A stretch of DNA of 11,195 nucleotides from Baffinella frigidus. Lineage: Eukaryota > Cryptophyceae > Cryptomonadales > Baffinellaceae. The translations under genes were made by a program, and so were the position numbers. This document shows positions 5,574-11,172 of the stretch, piece by piece. Location of the stretch: NCBI GenBank assembly GCA_026770585.1, contig MU646546.1:313895-325089 (forward strand), read 5' to 3'. The first letter of the stretch is position 1. Each line of letters begins with the position of its first letter. A model generated the notes under the pieces. The model ran no database searches. It was not told where the DNA came from and saw only the letters and a program-made list of their open reading frames with translations.

Positions 5574-5752
5574 CCACACGAGGCTACCCAGGCGAACAGA
5601 ATAAAACGGACTTTTAAAGTTTTGTGGGCAAATGATCACGTTTCCGCCCGCTGAGCGGTCGGACCTGTGTAAAGTCGCTGCTTTTCATCTGAAAATTACT
5701 ACACACGTTTACAATCGACATTTATTTTGTTCGCCTAGGTAGCCTCGTGTGG
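5574..5752. mobile_element. MITE-like element with 32-bp terminal inverted repeats
   Basis: The left end 5574-5605 (CCACACGAGGCTACCCAGGC...) and right end 5721-5752 are reverse complements with two mismatches in 32. Length is 179 bp and the interior is AT-richer and non-coding. The outer CCACACGAGG resembles the CCACACGGTGG of family J, and J1 is preceded by the same CCTAGTA. No clear target-site duplication is visible. Confidence 0.75.
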
Positions 5753-5823
5753 CATGCTCCAATCTTGTAGTAAGTTTCGTTGGCAGAAAAGGCGTTGGTT
5801 AATACCGTCTCCTATGACGTGGG

Positions 5824-5880
5824 GGGGCATACCCGTGAAGTGTAGCATCGCGGCACTGGCAGCCTGCGGACCAGCCTCGA
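5824..5880 (+). repeat. 57-bp direct repeat, first copy
   Basis: GGGGCATACCCGTGAAGTGT through AGCATCGCGGCAC to CCTCGA. It repeats at 5946-6002, exactly 122 bp later, with scattered mismatches. Confidence 0.8.
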
Positions 5881-5945
5881 TGGGGCTAGTGGAGGGACGA
5901 CTAAGGACGGATTTGCGTTTACGATTTTGTGGAGCTCTGCAGGGA

Positions 5946-6002
5946 GGGGCATACCCGTGAAGTGCAGCATCGCGGCACCGGGCGCCTGCTGGCCCGCCTC
6001 AA
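5946..6002 (+). repeat. 57-bp direct repeat, second copy
   Basis: Partner of 5824-5880. It leads directly into the first unit of the minisatellite D series at 6028. Confidence 0.8.
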
Positions 6003-6229
6003 TCGCGGCGTCGTTGTGCCGCATCGTGCTCCCGTGCACCCGCGCCATGCCGCCATCATCCAGCTGCCAACCGTTGGGCCGTCAGGACGTTGCGTGATTC
6101 TGAAGTGGCACGCCACACGTTGCTCCCTGAGCAACTCGCGCCATGGCCCCGTCATCAAGCTGCCACCCGTCGGCGCGTCAGGAGGCGGAGGGTGAACGAG
6201 GTGGACTCTGACGAGGGCGAGACACTTTA

Positions 6230-6390
6230 ATAGGCTAACGGCCTGAAAAGGGGGTAGTTAGGCCTACGGCATTGCCTAGGACCTCCTACCGTATGCCGAG
6301 ACTTTTTGTCCTAGGATCCCTCGGCCTACGGTAGGAGGTCCTAGGCAATGCCGTATGCCTAACTACCCCATTTTCAGGCCGTTAGCCTAT
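6230..6390. repeat. Long palindromic element C2
   Basis: The 71-bp arms 6230-6300 and 6320-6390 are complementary with only three mismatches. The loop is 19 bp. Each arm contains GGCCTACGGCATTGCCTAGG or its variant and CCTACNGTA(G/T)G (6285-6295 and 6325-6335). The flanks GACACTTTA and GAACTT match those of C1, although the arms do not. It interrupts the minisatellite D array. It is non-coding, and the very high arm identity suggests a recent origin or gene conversion between arms. Confidence 0.8.
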
Positions 6391-6603
6391 GAACTTTGCT
6401 CCCGTGCACCCCTGCCATGGCCCCGTCGTCCAGCTGCCAACCGTTCACTCGTCAGCAAAACCGAACGAAGCGTTTGGACCAAGGGTGAAGAGATGTGACA
6501 CGTTGCTCCCGTGCACCCGCGCCACCCATCGTCCAGCTGCCACGCGTTGCAGCGTCAGGAAGCTGAGGGTGCCGGAGGTGGATTCTGTCGAGGGCGAGAC
6601 ACT

Positions 6604-6709
6604 TGAGAGAGAGAGTGTGTGTGAGAGAGAGAGTGTGTGTGTGAGAGAGAGAGGGAGATAGAGAGAGGGAGATAGAGAGAGGGAGGAAGGGAGAGAGAGA
6701 ACGCGAGAG
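6604..6709 (+). repeat. GA-rich tract with GTGTGTG interruptions
   Basis: Two GAGAGTGTGTGTGAGAG blocks followed by doubled GGGAGATAGAGA and GAACGCGAGAGAC. The same order occurs at 4880-4964. Confidence 0.95.
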
Positions 6710-7022
6710 ACGCTCCCGTGTACCCACGCCATGCCGCCATCGTCAAGCTGTCAACCGTTCACGGGTCAGTAACATTGACAGAAGCGCGGGGACCGAGTAT
6801 GCTGTCGAGGCGTGGAGAGATGTGACACGTTGCTCCCGTGCACGCGCGCCATGCCCCCATGGTCCAGCTGCCACGCGTTGCAGCGTCAGGGGGATGCGAT
6901 TCATCGAGAGAGGTGGACGCTGGCAATGGGTCGATGCGTATCTACGCGAGGCCGAGGCGTGGAGAGATGTGACAGAAAGAAATGGACGGAAGTCGGCACA
7001 TGCAACGCGGCAGCTATCGCGA

Positions 7023-7097
7023 GTCAAAATTGACCGCCAAGAGGTCCTATGCAGGCCCTACAGTAGGGTGTATGAGCCTACTCGCCACTCAAGGGAT
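7023..7097 (-). repeat. Family B element, truncated copy (B3)
   Basis: It starts GTCAAAATTGACCGCCAAGA like the interior of B2, carries CCTACAGTAGG (7057-7067), then TATGAGCCTACT and ends CACTCAAGGGAT. The outer left terminal repeat present in B2 is missing. Confidence 0.6.
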
Positions 7098-7102
7098 CGA
7101 AA

Positions 7103-7245
7103 CGTCGGGCGCCTGGGGGAGGGGCACACCGAGACAGCGACAAGGTTGTCTTGCAGCAGACACTCTCCAAGCTCCACGCGCGCCTGGCCGAGAGAGGCAC
7201 GGTCAGACGCGAGTTATCTGGTCAGTTGCGTGTTCACGGACAACG
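7103..7245 (+). pseudogene. Possible coding fragment QQTLSKLHARLAERGTVRRE
   Basis: This frame is open on the plus strand: RDSDKVVLQQTLSKLHARLA, then ERGTVRRELSGQLRVHGQ. The stretch from GACACTCTCC (7159) recurs at 7436-7495 in a frame reading ETLSDCYVRLPDRDTVRLAG. The words L, R, TVR stay in register. The J1 MITE follows at 7265. Helical composition is plausible, but no family is recognised and the fragment has no supported start or stop. It may be the residue of a larger element. Confidence 0.25.
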
Positions 7246-7264
7246 GAACTCACCACGCCTAGTA

Positions 7265-7412
7265 CCACACGGTGGACCACGGACCTTTCAACAAAAGTCA
7301 CCTTGCCCAGAGATAATTAACTTGAAGGGTTTTATGGTGTAAATTTGGTCACGTAACACCCCAAAACCCGGCACCAAATTCAAATCCGAAACCCTCGAAG
7401 CCCACCGAGTGA
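7265..7412 (+). mobile_element. Family J MITE-like element, copy J1
   Basis: The left end CCACACGGTGGACCACGG and right end CTCGAAGCCCACCGAGTGA form imperfect terminal inverted repeats. Shared internal words with J2 and J3 are CAAAAGTCA-CTT, AATTAACTTGAAGG and TGCAAATT-GGTCACGT. Length is 148 bp and it is non-coding. The other copies are at 8851-8996 and 9720-9857. Confidence 0.75.
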
Positions 7413-7435
7413 ATGGCTCTGTTTAGTACGAGTGG

Positions 7436-7495
7436 AGACACTCTCCGATTGCTACGTGCGCCTGCCGGATAGAGACACGGTCAGACTCGCAGGCC
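7436..7495 (+). repeat. Diverged copy of the 7159-7218 segment
   Basis: GACACTCTCCGATTGCTACG, then GCGCCTGCCGG-AGAGACACGGTCAGAC, matching the sequence upstream of J1. A further short match, CAG-CAGTTGCGTGT, appears near 7596 and 7212. J1 thus lies between two copies of the same host sequence. Confidence 0.6.
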
Positions 7496-7512
7496 ACCAC
7501 TCCAATCTCTGA

Positions 7513-7583
7513 TTAAACCCTTATCCCTAAACACGAAACCCTGAACCCTGAACCCTACACACTAAACCCTACACCCTCAACCC
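7513..7583 (+). repeat. Degenerate telomere-like repeats
   Basis: Repeated CCCTNAA-type words: CCCTTAT, CCCTAAA, ACCCTGA twice, ACCCTACAC twice, CCCTCAA. It resembles interstitial remnants of CCCTAAA (TTTAGGG) telomeric DNA, found in plants, many green algae, dinoflagellates and cryptophytes. Only one unit is an exact CCCTAAA, so chance or another low-complexity origin remains possible. Confidence 0.4.
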
Positions 7584-7668
7584 AACGCGGATGATCAGGC
7601 CAGTTGCGTGTCCATGTCAAGGATGGAGCAGCCATCACCACGAGAAAGGGTGGGGAGGAAAGAACCTA

Positions 7669-7743
7669 GACGACGGCAGCCACGCCGCTCCCAGAGCAGC
7701 GTTCAATTGTTGAGCGATAGGTTGCGAGGATGCTGCTGGGTAC
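7669..7743 (+). repeat. M repeat, first copy
   Basis: GACGACGGCAGCCACGCCGC, then TCCCAGAGCAGC and the AGCGATAGGTTGCGAGGATG-CTGCTGGGTAC arm. Related to 7930-8001 and 8214-8263. Confidence 0.6.
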
Positions 7744-7864
7744 CCAACAGCCCCGCCGGCAGGCTCGTGAACGCCCGCGTGACCGGTCACGCGGACGCCG
7801 AAGCCAGACGGTCGGTCGTGACTGCCTTGTCATGTACCCAGCAGCATCCTCGCAACCTATCGCT
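7713..7864. repeat. 152-bp inverted repeat with palindromic centre
   Basis: The arms 7713-7743 and 7834-7864 are perfect 31-bp inverted repeats. Near the centre lies a perfect 20-bp palindrome, CCGCGTGACCGGTCACGCGG (7775-7794). The central part (7746-7829) recurs at 10112-10194 without the arms. Confidence 0.8.
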
Positions 7865-7898
7865 TCAGGGCACCGGTGTGCGGGCAGCTGTTTCAAAC

Positions 7899-8001
7899 AT
7901 GTCACATTTGCAAGGACACGAACCTCGCCGACGACAGCGACCCAGCTCCCGGAGCAGTACTCGATGGTCGAGCGCGACGTCGCGAGGATGCTGCTAGGTA
8001 C
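7899..8001 (+). repeat. M repeat, second copy with leader
   Basis: ATGTCACATTTGCAAGGACA, then ACGACAGCGACCC-GCTCCCGGAGCAGTACTCGATGGTCGAGCG and GCGAGGATGCTGCTAGGTAC. The leader and first part match 8183-8263 at an offset of 284 bp. CTCGATGGTCGAG is itself a short hairpin. Confidence 0.7.
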
Positions 8002-8061
8002 TGGGGCACCATGTGCGGGTAGCTGTTTCAAACCACCATCGAGCGGCCTAAGCACGTTTTC

Positions 8062-8095
8062 AAAAGCTGAGGCCGGAAATCCGGTCTCAGCTTTT
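8062..8095. repeat. 15-bp-stem hairpin
   Basis: AAAAGCTGAGGCCGG and CCGGTCTCAGCTTTT pair with one mismatch around a four-base AAAT loop, followed by a T-rich stretch. It has the outline of an intrinsic terminator. No gene ends here and the context is eukaryotic, so I treat it as a short inverted repeat. Confidence 0.7.
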
Positions 8096-8182
8096 TCATT
8101 TTTAACAGTTCATTTCCCTGGAGATTCACGTGAAGGTTTTTTAAATCCTTTAAAATTGTGTCACGTCCTCGTTCGGCAGCAG

Positions 8183-8263
8183 ATGTCACATTTACAAGGA
8201 CACGCACCTCCCCAACGACAGCGACACCGCTCCCGGAGCAGTGCTCGATGGTCGAGCGCGACG
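8183..8263 (+). repeat. M repeat, third copy
   Basis: Matches 7899-7979 with few mismatches. The sequence after GAGCGCGACG diverges from the other copies and runs into the N repeat. Confidence 0.7.
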
Positions 8264-8282
8264 CGTTGACGCGGGCCTCCGC

Positions 8283-8327
8283 GCAGCAGAACACCCCCCA
8301 TGTTGCGCTCATCTCCCTGCCGCAGGG
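8283..8327 (+). repeat. N repeat, first copy
   Basis: GCAGAACACCCCCCATGTTG, then CGCTCATCTCCCTGCCGCAG. It repeats at 8466-8501 (partial) and 8564-8608, on both sides of the GT-rich microsatellite. Confidence 0.75.
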
Positions 8328-8469
8328 TTTGTTTGCATGTTTGTTTGTGTGTTTGTTTGTTTGTGTGTTTGTTTGTTTGTGTGTGTGTGTGTTTGTTTGT
8401 TTGTGTGTTTGTTTGTTTGTGTGTGTGTTTGTTTGTTTGTGTGTTTGTTTGGGTGTTTGTTTGTTTGTT
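8327..8469 (+). repeat. GTTT/GT compound microsatellite
   Basis: Alternating blocks of (GTTT)2-3 and GTGTGT with nearly no other bases. The Cys-Leu-Phe-Val frames on the plus strand and Thr-Asn-Lys-Gln frames on the minus strand are artefacts. Confidence 0.97.
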
Positions 8470-8563
8470 CCCCACGTCGCGCGCATATTCCTGCCGCAGG
8501 AGTGGCTTGGGGTTAAGGGAGCGGCTCGGGGTGCATGGGCTCGGGATTCAGAGGCTCGGCTGG

Positions 8564-8608
8564 CAGCAGAACACCCCCCCCATGTTGCGTGCCTGTCCCT
8601 GCCGCAGG
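8564..8608 (+). repeat. N repeat, third copy
   Basis: CAGAACACCCCCCCATGTTG, then CGTGCCTGTCCCTGCCGCAGG. A shorter middle copy, CCCCACGTCGCGCGCATATT-CCTGCCGCAGG, lies at about 8470-8501. Confidence 0.75.
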
Positions 8609-8695
8609 AGGGGGGTTGTTTGCTGCAGATGACATCTCTAAGAACCATCAGAGGAATTCTGAGGAGCAGCAGAGGGGAACTCCACCCCTCCTATG

Positions 8696-8819
8696 CACGC
8701 CAGAGGGCTCGAGGGAAACCGACGCCTTATCCACGCTAGAGCTGGCGTCGTTGACTTAGGTATTCAGGGAATTTCCCCTGCAAGATGTCAAAAGAGGATG
8801 TTTCGAGCCCTCTGGCGTG
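8696..8819. repeat. Inverted repeat O with 17-bp perfect arms
   Basis: CACGCCAGAGGGCTCGA (8696-8712) is complementary to 8803-8819. A smaller inverted pair, CGACGCC near 8720 and GGCGTCG near 8744, sits inside. ATGCA adjoins both arms. It is non-coding. Confidence 0.65.
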
Positions 8820-8820
8820 G

Positions 8821-8850
8821 ATGCACGCAGTAGCCAGAATCTTCGAGAAT
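8821..8850 (+). repeat. K repeat, first copy
   Basis: ATGCACGCAGTAGCCAGAAT, then CTTCGAGAAT. It repeats at 9223-9278 and 9341-9395. Here it is followed by J3, elsewhere by a G-run. Confidence 0.75.
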
Positions 8851-8996
8851 CCACAAGGTGGACTACGGACCTATCAACAAAAGTCAACTTGCCCAGGGAA
8901 AATTAACTCCTCAGGATTTTCTGGTGCAAATTTGGCCACGTAACACCCCAGAATCCGGCCCCAATTTCAAATCCGAACCCCTCGAAGCCCACCTGG
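8851..8996 (+). mobile_element. Family J MITE-like element, copy J3
   Basis: Begins CCACAAGGTGGACTACGG and ends CTCGAAGCCCACCTGG. The interior matches J1 closely (GTGCAAATTTGGCCACGTAACACCCCA region). It sits directly after a K repeat, so the host site was probably a K unit. Confidence 0.75.
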
Positions 8997-9186
8997 ACAA
9001 GGTGCCTCCGCCACACTTGACAGTGGGGCGGTTTGGACGCAAGCCGGTGACGCTGAAAAATATCCGACCCGAAAGCAGTGGGGATGTGGGGGTGTCGCAC
9101 CGATGTGAAAATCACCCCCCTTTCACACCCCACGCCCTGAGTCCGCACGGCGAGAAGGGCCCTCGAGAGCCATTGACAACCATGCC

Positions 9187-9213
9187 CACTCGGTGGGCTT
9201 CGAGAGTTTCGGG
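9187..9213 (-). repeat. Solo family J terminus
   Basis: CACTCGGTGGGCTTCGAGAG then TTTCGGG is the reverse complement of the right end of J1 with one mismatch. No J interior follows; the sequence moves to a K repeat within about 10 bp. Confidence 0.6.
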
Positions 9214-9222
9214 TTAAAAAAT

Positions 9223-9278
9223 ATGCACGCAGTGGCCAGAATCTTCGGGAATGGAGGGGGGGGGGGGCGCACCGATCG
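9223..9278 (+). repeat. K repeat, second copy
   Basis: The ATGCACGCAGTGGCCAGAAT core, then a 12-G run and ACCGATCG. It matches 9341-9395 through the G-run to ACCGATCG. Confidence 0.75.
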
Positions 9279-9340
9279 ACCCCAAGGATCAGCAGAGAAA
9301 ATCTGAGGACCAGCAACGGAAAAGGCTGCACGCCGGCTAG

Positions 9341-9395
9341 GCACACAGAGGCCAGAATCTTCGAGAATGGAAGGAGGGGGGGAAGGTACCGATCG
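9341..9395 (+). repeat. K repeat, third copy
   Basis: GCACACAGAGGCCAGAATCT, then TCGAGAATGG, a G-rich run and ACCGATCG. It is 118 bp after the second copy. Confidence 0.75.
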
Positions 9396-9481
9396 GCTCC
9401 TCCGATCTGCGAGTGGGACACCCGCACCTCCGCGTTCCTGCTTTGCAGGAATTCAATATCCATCCGTGCACGAGATAGATA

Positions 9482-9508
9482 CACAGTATCTCCCACACAG
9501 ATACTGTG
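9482..9508. repeat. Perfect 10-bp-stem hairpin
   Basis: CACAGTATCT and AGATACTGTG around a 7-base CCCACAC loop. It lies at the left edge of repeat S1. Confidence 0.7.
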
Positions 9509-9565
9509 GGAGGTGGTCCCGTCCCTCCCGCAGCGAGAGCGATTTCCGGCGGATTTCGAGGCAGG
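9505..9565 (+). repeat. S repeat, first copy
   Basis: A 61-bp unit: TGTGGGAGGTGGTCCCGTCC, then CTCCCGCAGC and GATTTCCGGC-GATTTCGAGGCAGG. It repeats at 9869-9929 with a few mismatches (offset 364), and its end reappears at 10267-10290. Confidence 0.85.
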
Positions 9566-9583
9566 GCGTGGGAAACCCGTCCA

Positions 9584-9719
9584 CACAGCGGGCTAGGAAG
9601 GGTTTTCGGCCCAAATCGGGCCACTTTCCCGTTACCTTATCCGTAGGAACCCCCCTATGTCCCTACGGGTCGCCTACCGTAGGGCCCTAGGTCCTGCTTT
9701 TCGGGGGTTCAATGTCTAT
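9584..9719 (+). repeat. Family H element, copy H2
   Basis: Begins CACAGCGGGCTAGGAAGG, continues TTTTCGGCCCAAATCGGGCC, and carries CCTACCGTAGG at 9673-9683 followed by GGGCCCTAGGTCCTG. The right terminus is diverged and abuts J2. It matches H1 from its left end. Confidence 0.65.
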
Positions 9720-9857
9720 CCACACAGTGGACTTCGGACCTTTCACCAAAAGTCAACTTACCCTGTGGGTAGTTAACTTGAAGGATTCTATAATGCAAAT
9801 TCGGTCACTTTACCGCTGCATCTAGGGGTCCCAAAACCCTCGAAGCCCACCGTGTGG
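9720..9857 (+). mobile_element. Family J MITE-like element, copy J2
   Basis: The ends CCACACAGTGGACTTCGG and CTCGAAGCCCACCGTGTGG are the best-preserved terminal inverted repeats of the family. Length is 138 bp. It lies between H2 and S2. Confidence 0.78.
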
Positions 9858-9868
9858 CCGTGGACGTC

Positions 9869-9929
9869 TGTGGGAGGCGATCCTGTCCCTCCCGCAGCAT
9901 GCGCGATTTCCGGCAGATTTCGAGGCAGG
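9869..9929 (+). repeat. S repeat, second copy
   Basis: Partner of 9505-9565, of identical length. It is followed by H3 just as S1 is followed by H2, which shows a duplicated S-H order. Confidence 0.85.
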
Positions 9930-9957
9930 ACCGAGAGGGGCAGTTAGGACCGTGACA

Positions 9958-10077
9958 CCACCTGTCCGTTAACTTATCCGTAGGAACCCCCCTATGTCCC
10001 TACGAGTCGCCTACCGTAGGGTCCTAGGTCTTATCGCTTAGGGGTTATTCAAAATCCCTTCGACGTCCGCTGTGTGG
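9958..10077 (+). repeat. Family H element, left-truncated copy H3
   Basis: Starts within the CGTTA-CTTATCCGTAGGAACC part of the family, contains CCTACCGTAGG (10010-10020) and retains the right end TTATCGCTTAGGGGTTATTC through GACGTCCGCTGTGTGG. The left terminal repeat is missing. Confidence 0.65.
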
Positions 10078-10111
10078 TACGGCCGTGACACCACCGGCAG
10101 GGATCGCGCGG

Positions 10112-10194
10112 AACAGCCCCGCCGGCAGGCTCGTGAACGCCCGCGTGACCGGTCACGCGGATGCCGAAGCCAACTGTCCGAGGTGACTGCCTTG
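10112..10194 (+). repeat. L repeat: second copy of the M palindrome centre
   Basis: AACAGCCCCGCCGGCAGGCT through the 20-bp palindrome at 10141-10160 to GTGACTGCCTTG. It matches 7746-7829 almost perfectly over the first 50 bp. The 31-bp arms present at 7713-7864 are absent, so only the core moved or survived. Confidence 0.8.
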
Positions 10195-10599
10195 CGTTGT
10201 ACTGTAGCGCGGCGTTGGGCCGCGTTTGATCCAGACTTTCCATCAGGCAATAGATCTCTCTCTCTCTCGAGGCAGGGTTTGGGACACCCGCGCGAGTATA
10301 TGTACGTATATGTGTGTATATACGTATAGTAGAGACCACACGATTTTACAGGTACCAGAATGACCGATTTTACAGGTTGCCGGCTGTTGCCTCTGCCCTG
10401 GGGAGGCCTAGCGCTGCCTCACTCGGGTTGACCGACTATTCTTAAGTTGACCTGCTGGGTGTGTGGTGCAAATCCGTCAGCTTTGGAGCAGAACAAAGCC
10501 CGGGCTCACCAAATTCGTGAGTCAAAACACACTGCGACAGAGCTAGAATGCGAGAGCGGAACAGAGGATACAGCACATGGACGACGGGGAAAGGAGCGG
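10195..10599. other. Mostly unique sequence, no supported gene
   Basis: It holds a short CT run at 10256-10268, the S-repeat end at 10267-10290, alternating TATATGTACGTATATG at 10298-10328, and two copies of CGATTTTACAGGT (about 10349 and 10370). A frame beginning near 10447 with a Cys-x2-Cys pair (TCWVCGAN) runs on to 10809 but crosses the duplicated and palindromic repeats described below, so I do not call it a gene. Confidence 0.4.
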
Positions 10600-10641
10600 G
10601 GGGGGCACCGCTGGCACATGAGGGCCGTGTTGATCCGGTTG
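10600..10641 (+). repeat. 42-bp perfect direct repeat, first copy
   Basis: GGGGGGCACCGCTGGCACAT then GAGGGCCGTGTTGATCCGGT and TG. It is identical to 11079-11120. It continues GATGCTGCTGCG, while the second copy continues TGCGGCTGCGCGTC. Confidence 0.95.
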
Positions 10642-10774
10642 GATGCTGCTGCGAATTGTATGACCTACGGGTCGCCCTACGGTAGGAGGTGGCTAGGAAA
10701 TTCTTGTGGGTGTGGCCTATCTATGCCTTGGGAACGCGAGGGAGGCAGAAGAGCACAGATGATGCAGCACGTAG

Positions 10775-10943
10775 AGCGCTGTGCAGAGAAGTTGGCCACC
10801 GAAAAATAGGAAAATGGGGAAATTGGAGCCATTTTGTTCACTTTTGAGAAATTCATGGTACTAAGTTTCTCAAAAGTTGACAAAATGGCTCCAATTTCTC
10901 GATTTTCTATTATTCCCCGCGGCCAACTTCTCGGCACAGCGCT
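10775..10943. repeat. 169-bp palindromic element with 77-bp arms
   Basis: The arms 10775-10851 and 10866-10943 are complementary with roughly ten mismatches around a 14-base loop. Words include AGCGCTGTGC, GAGAAGTTGGCC, GAAATTGGAGCCATTTTGT and ACTTTTGAGAAA. It is AT-rich inside and non-coding. The word GTAGAGCGCTG at its left edge also occurs at 11134, after the second 42-bp repeat. Confidence 0.8.
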
Positions 10944-11078
10944 TTATCACGTTGAACACGCCTCGCATGCGTCGACCCATCGCTCTTTTTTATTTCATTT
11001 TAAAATTACTATTTTTAAAAAGGGGGCTCCAAAGATGGAGCAACACGTCTCACACGAGAACACGTCCAGGGATTGAGT
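10944..11078. other. AT-rich spacer with small hairpin
   Basis: T/A-rich stretch 10985-11022 (TTTTTTATTTCATTTTAAAA), then GGCTCC-AAAGAT-GGAGC, a small hairpin near 11026-11042. No gene is seen. Confidence 0.4.
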
Positions 11079-11120
11079 GGGGGGCACCGCTGGCACATGA
11101 GGGCCGTGTTGATCCGGTTG
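11079..11120 (+). repeat. 42-bp perfect direct repeat, second copy
   Basis: Identical to 10600-10641. It is followed within 14 bp by GTAGAGCGCTG, whereas in the first copy about 118 bp separates the two words. Confidence 0.95.
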
Positions 11121-11172
11121 TGCGGCTGCGCGTCGTAGAGCGCTGCCTGCCCCGCGGACTGCCACGTCACCA

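Larger units (their letters stand above)
6028..6890 (+). repeat. Interrupted minisatellite D, six units of about 59 bp
   Basis: Units of the form GCTCCCGTGCACCCGCGCCA-T-CCAGCTGCCAACCGTT-CGTCAGG lie at 6028-6086, 6122-6182, 6398-6455, 6505-6559, 6712-6769 and 6832-6890. They pair into a higher-order unit: the second member of each pair is preceded by GTG(ACAC or GCACGCCACAC)GTT and followed by a G-rich segment with GAGGTGGA. Palindrome C2 splits the series between units 2 and 3, and a GA tract splits units 4 and 5. Confidence 0.75.

Noticed and set aside
6028-6890. CRISPR array
   Set aside because: Repeats are diverged, about 59 bp, irregularly spaced and interrupted by palindromic and GA-rich sequence. 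No cas genes are present.
8062-8100. Intrinsic terminator (GC stem followed by T run)
   Set aside because: No gene ends upstream and all context is eukaryotic. It is kept only as an inverted repeat.
8903-9586. A 227-codon open frame on the minus strand
   Set aside because: It spans J3, a solo J end and two K repeats. The apparent internal peptide repeats come from the K repeat. There is no recognisable domain, and part of the frame is a MITE.
9950-10095. 13-bp CCGTGACACCACC on both sides of H3 as a target-site duplication
   Set aside because: H3 lacks its left end. Part of the left copy aligns with the H interior, so the match may be coincidence or a deletion junction.
10447-10809. A 120-codon plus-strand frame beginning MTCWVCGAN, with a Cys pair like a zinc finger
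   Set aside because: It crosses the 42-bp duplicated segment, the CCTACGGTAGG module and the palindrome arm. No further zinc-binding residues are in a recognisable spacing.
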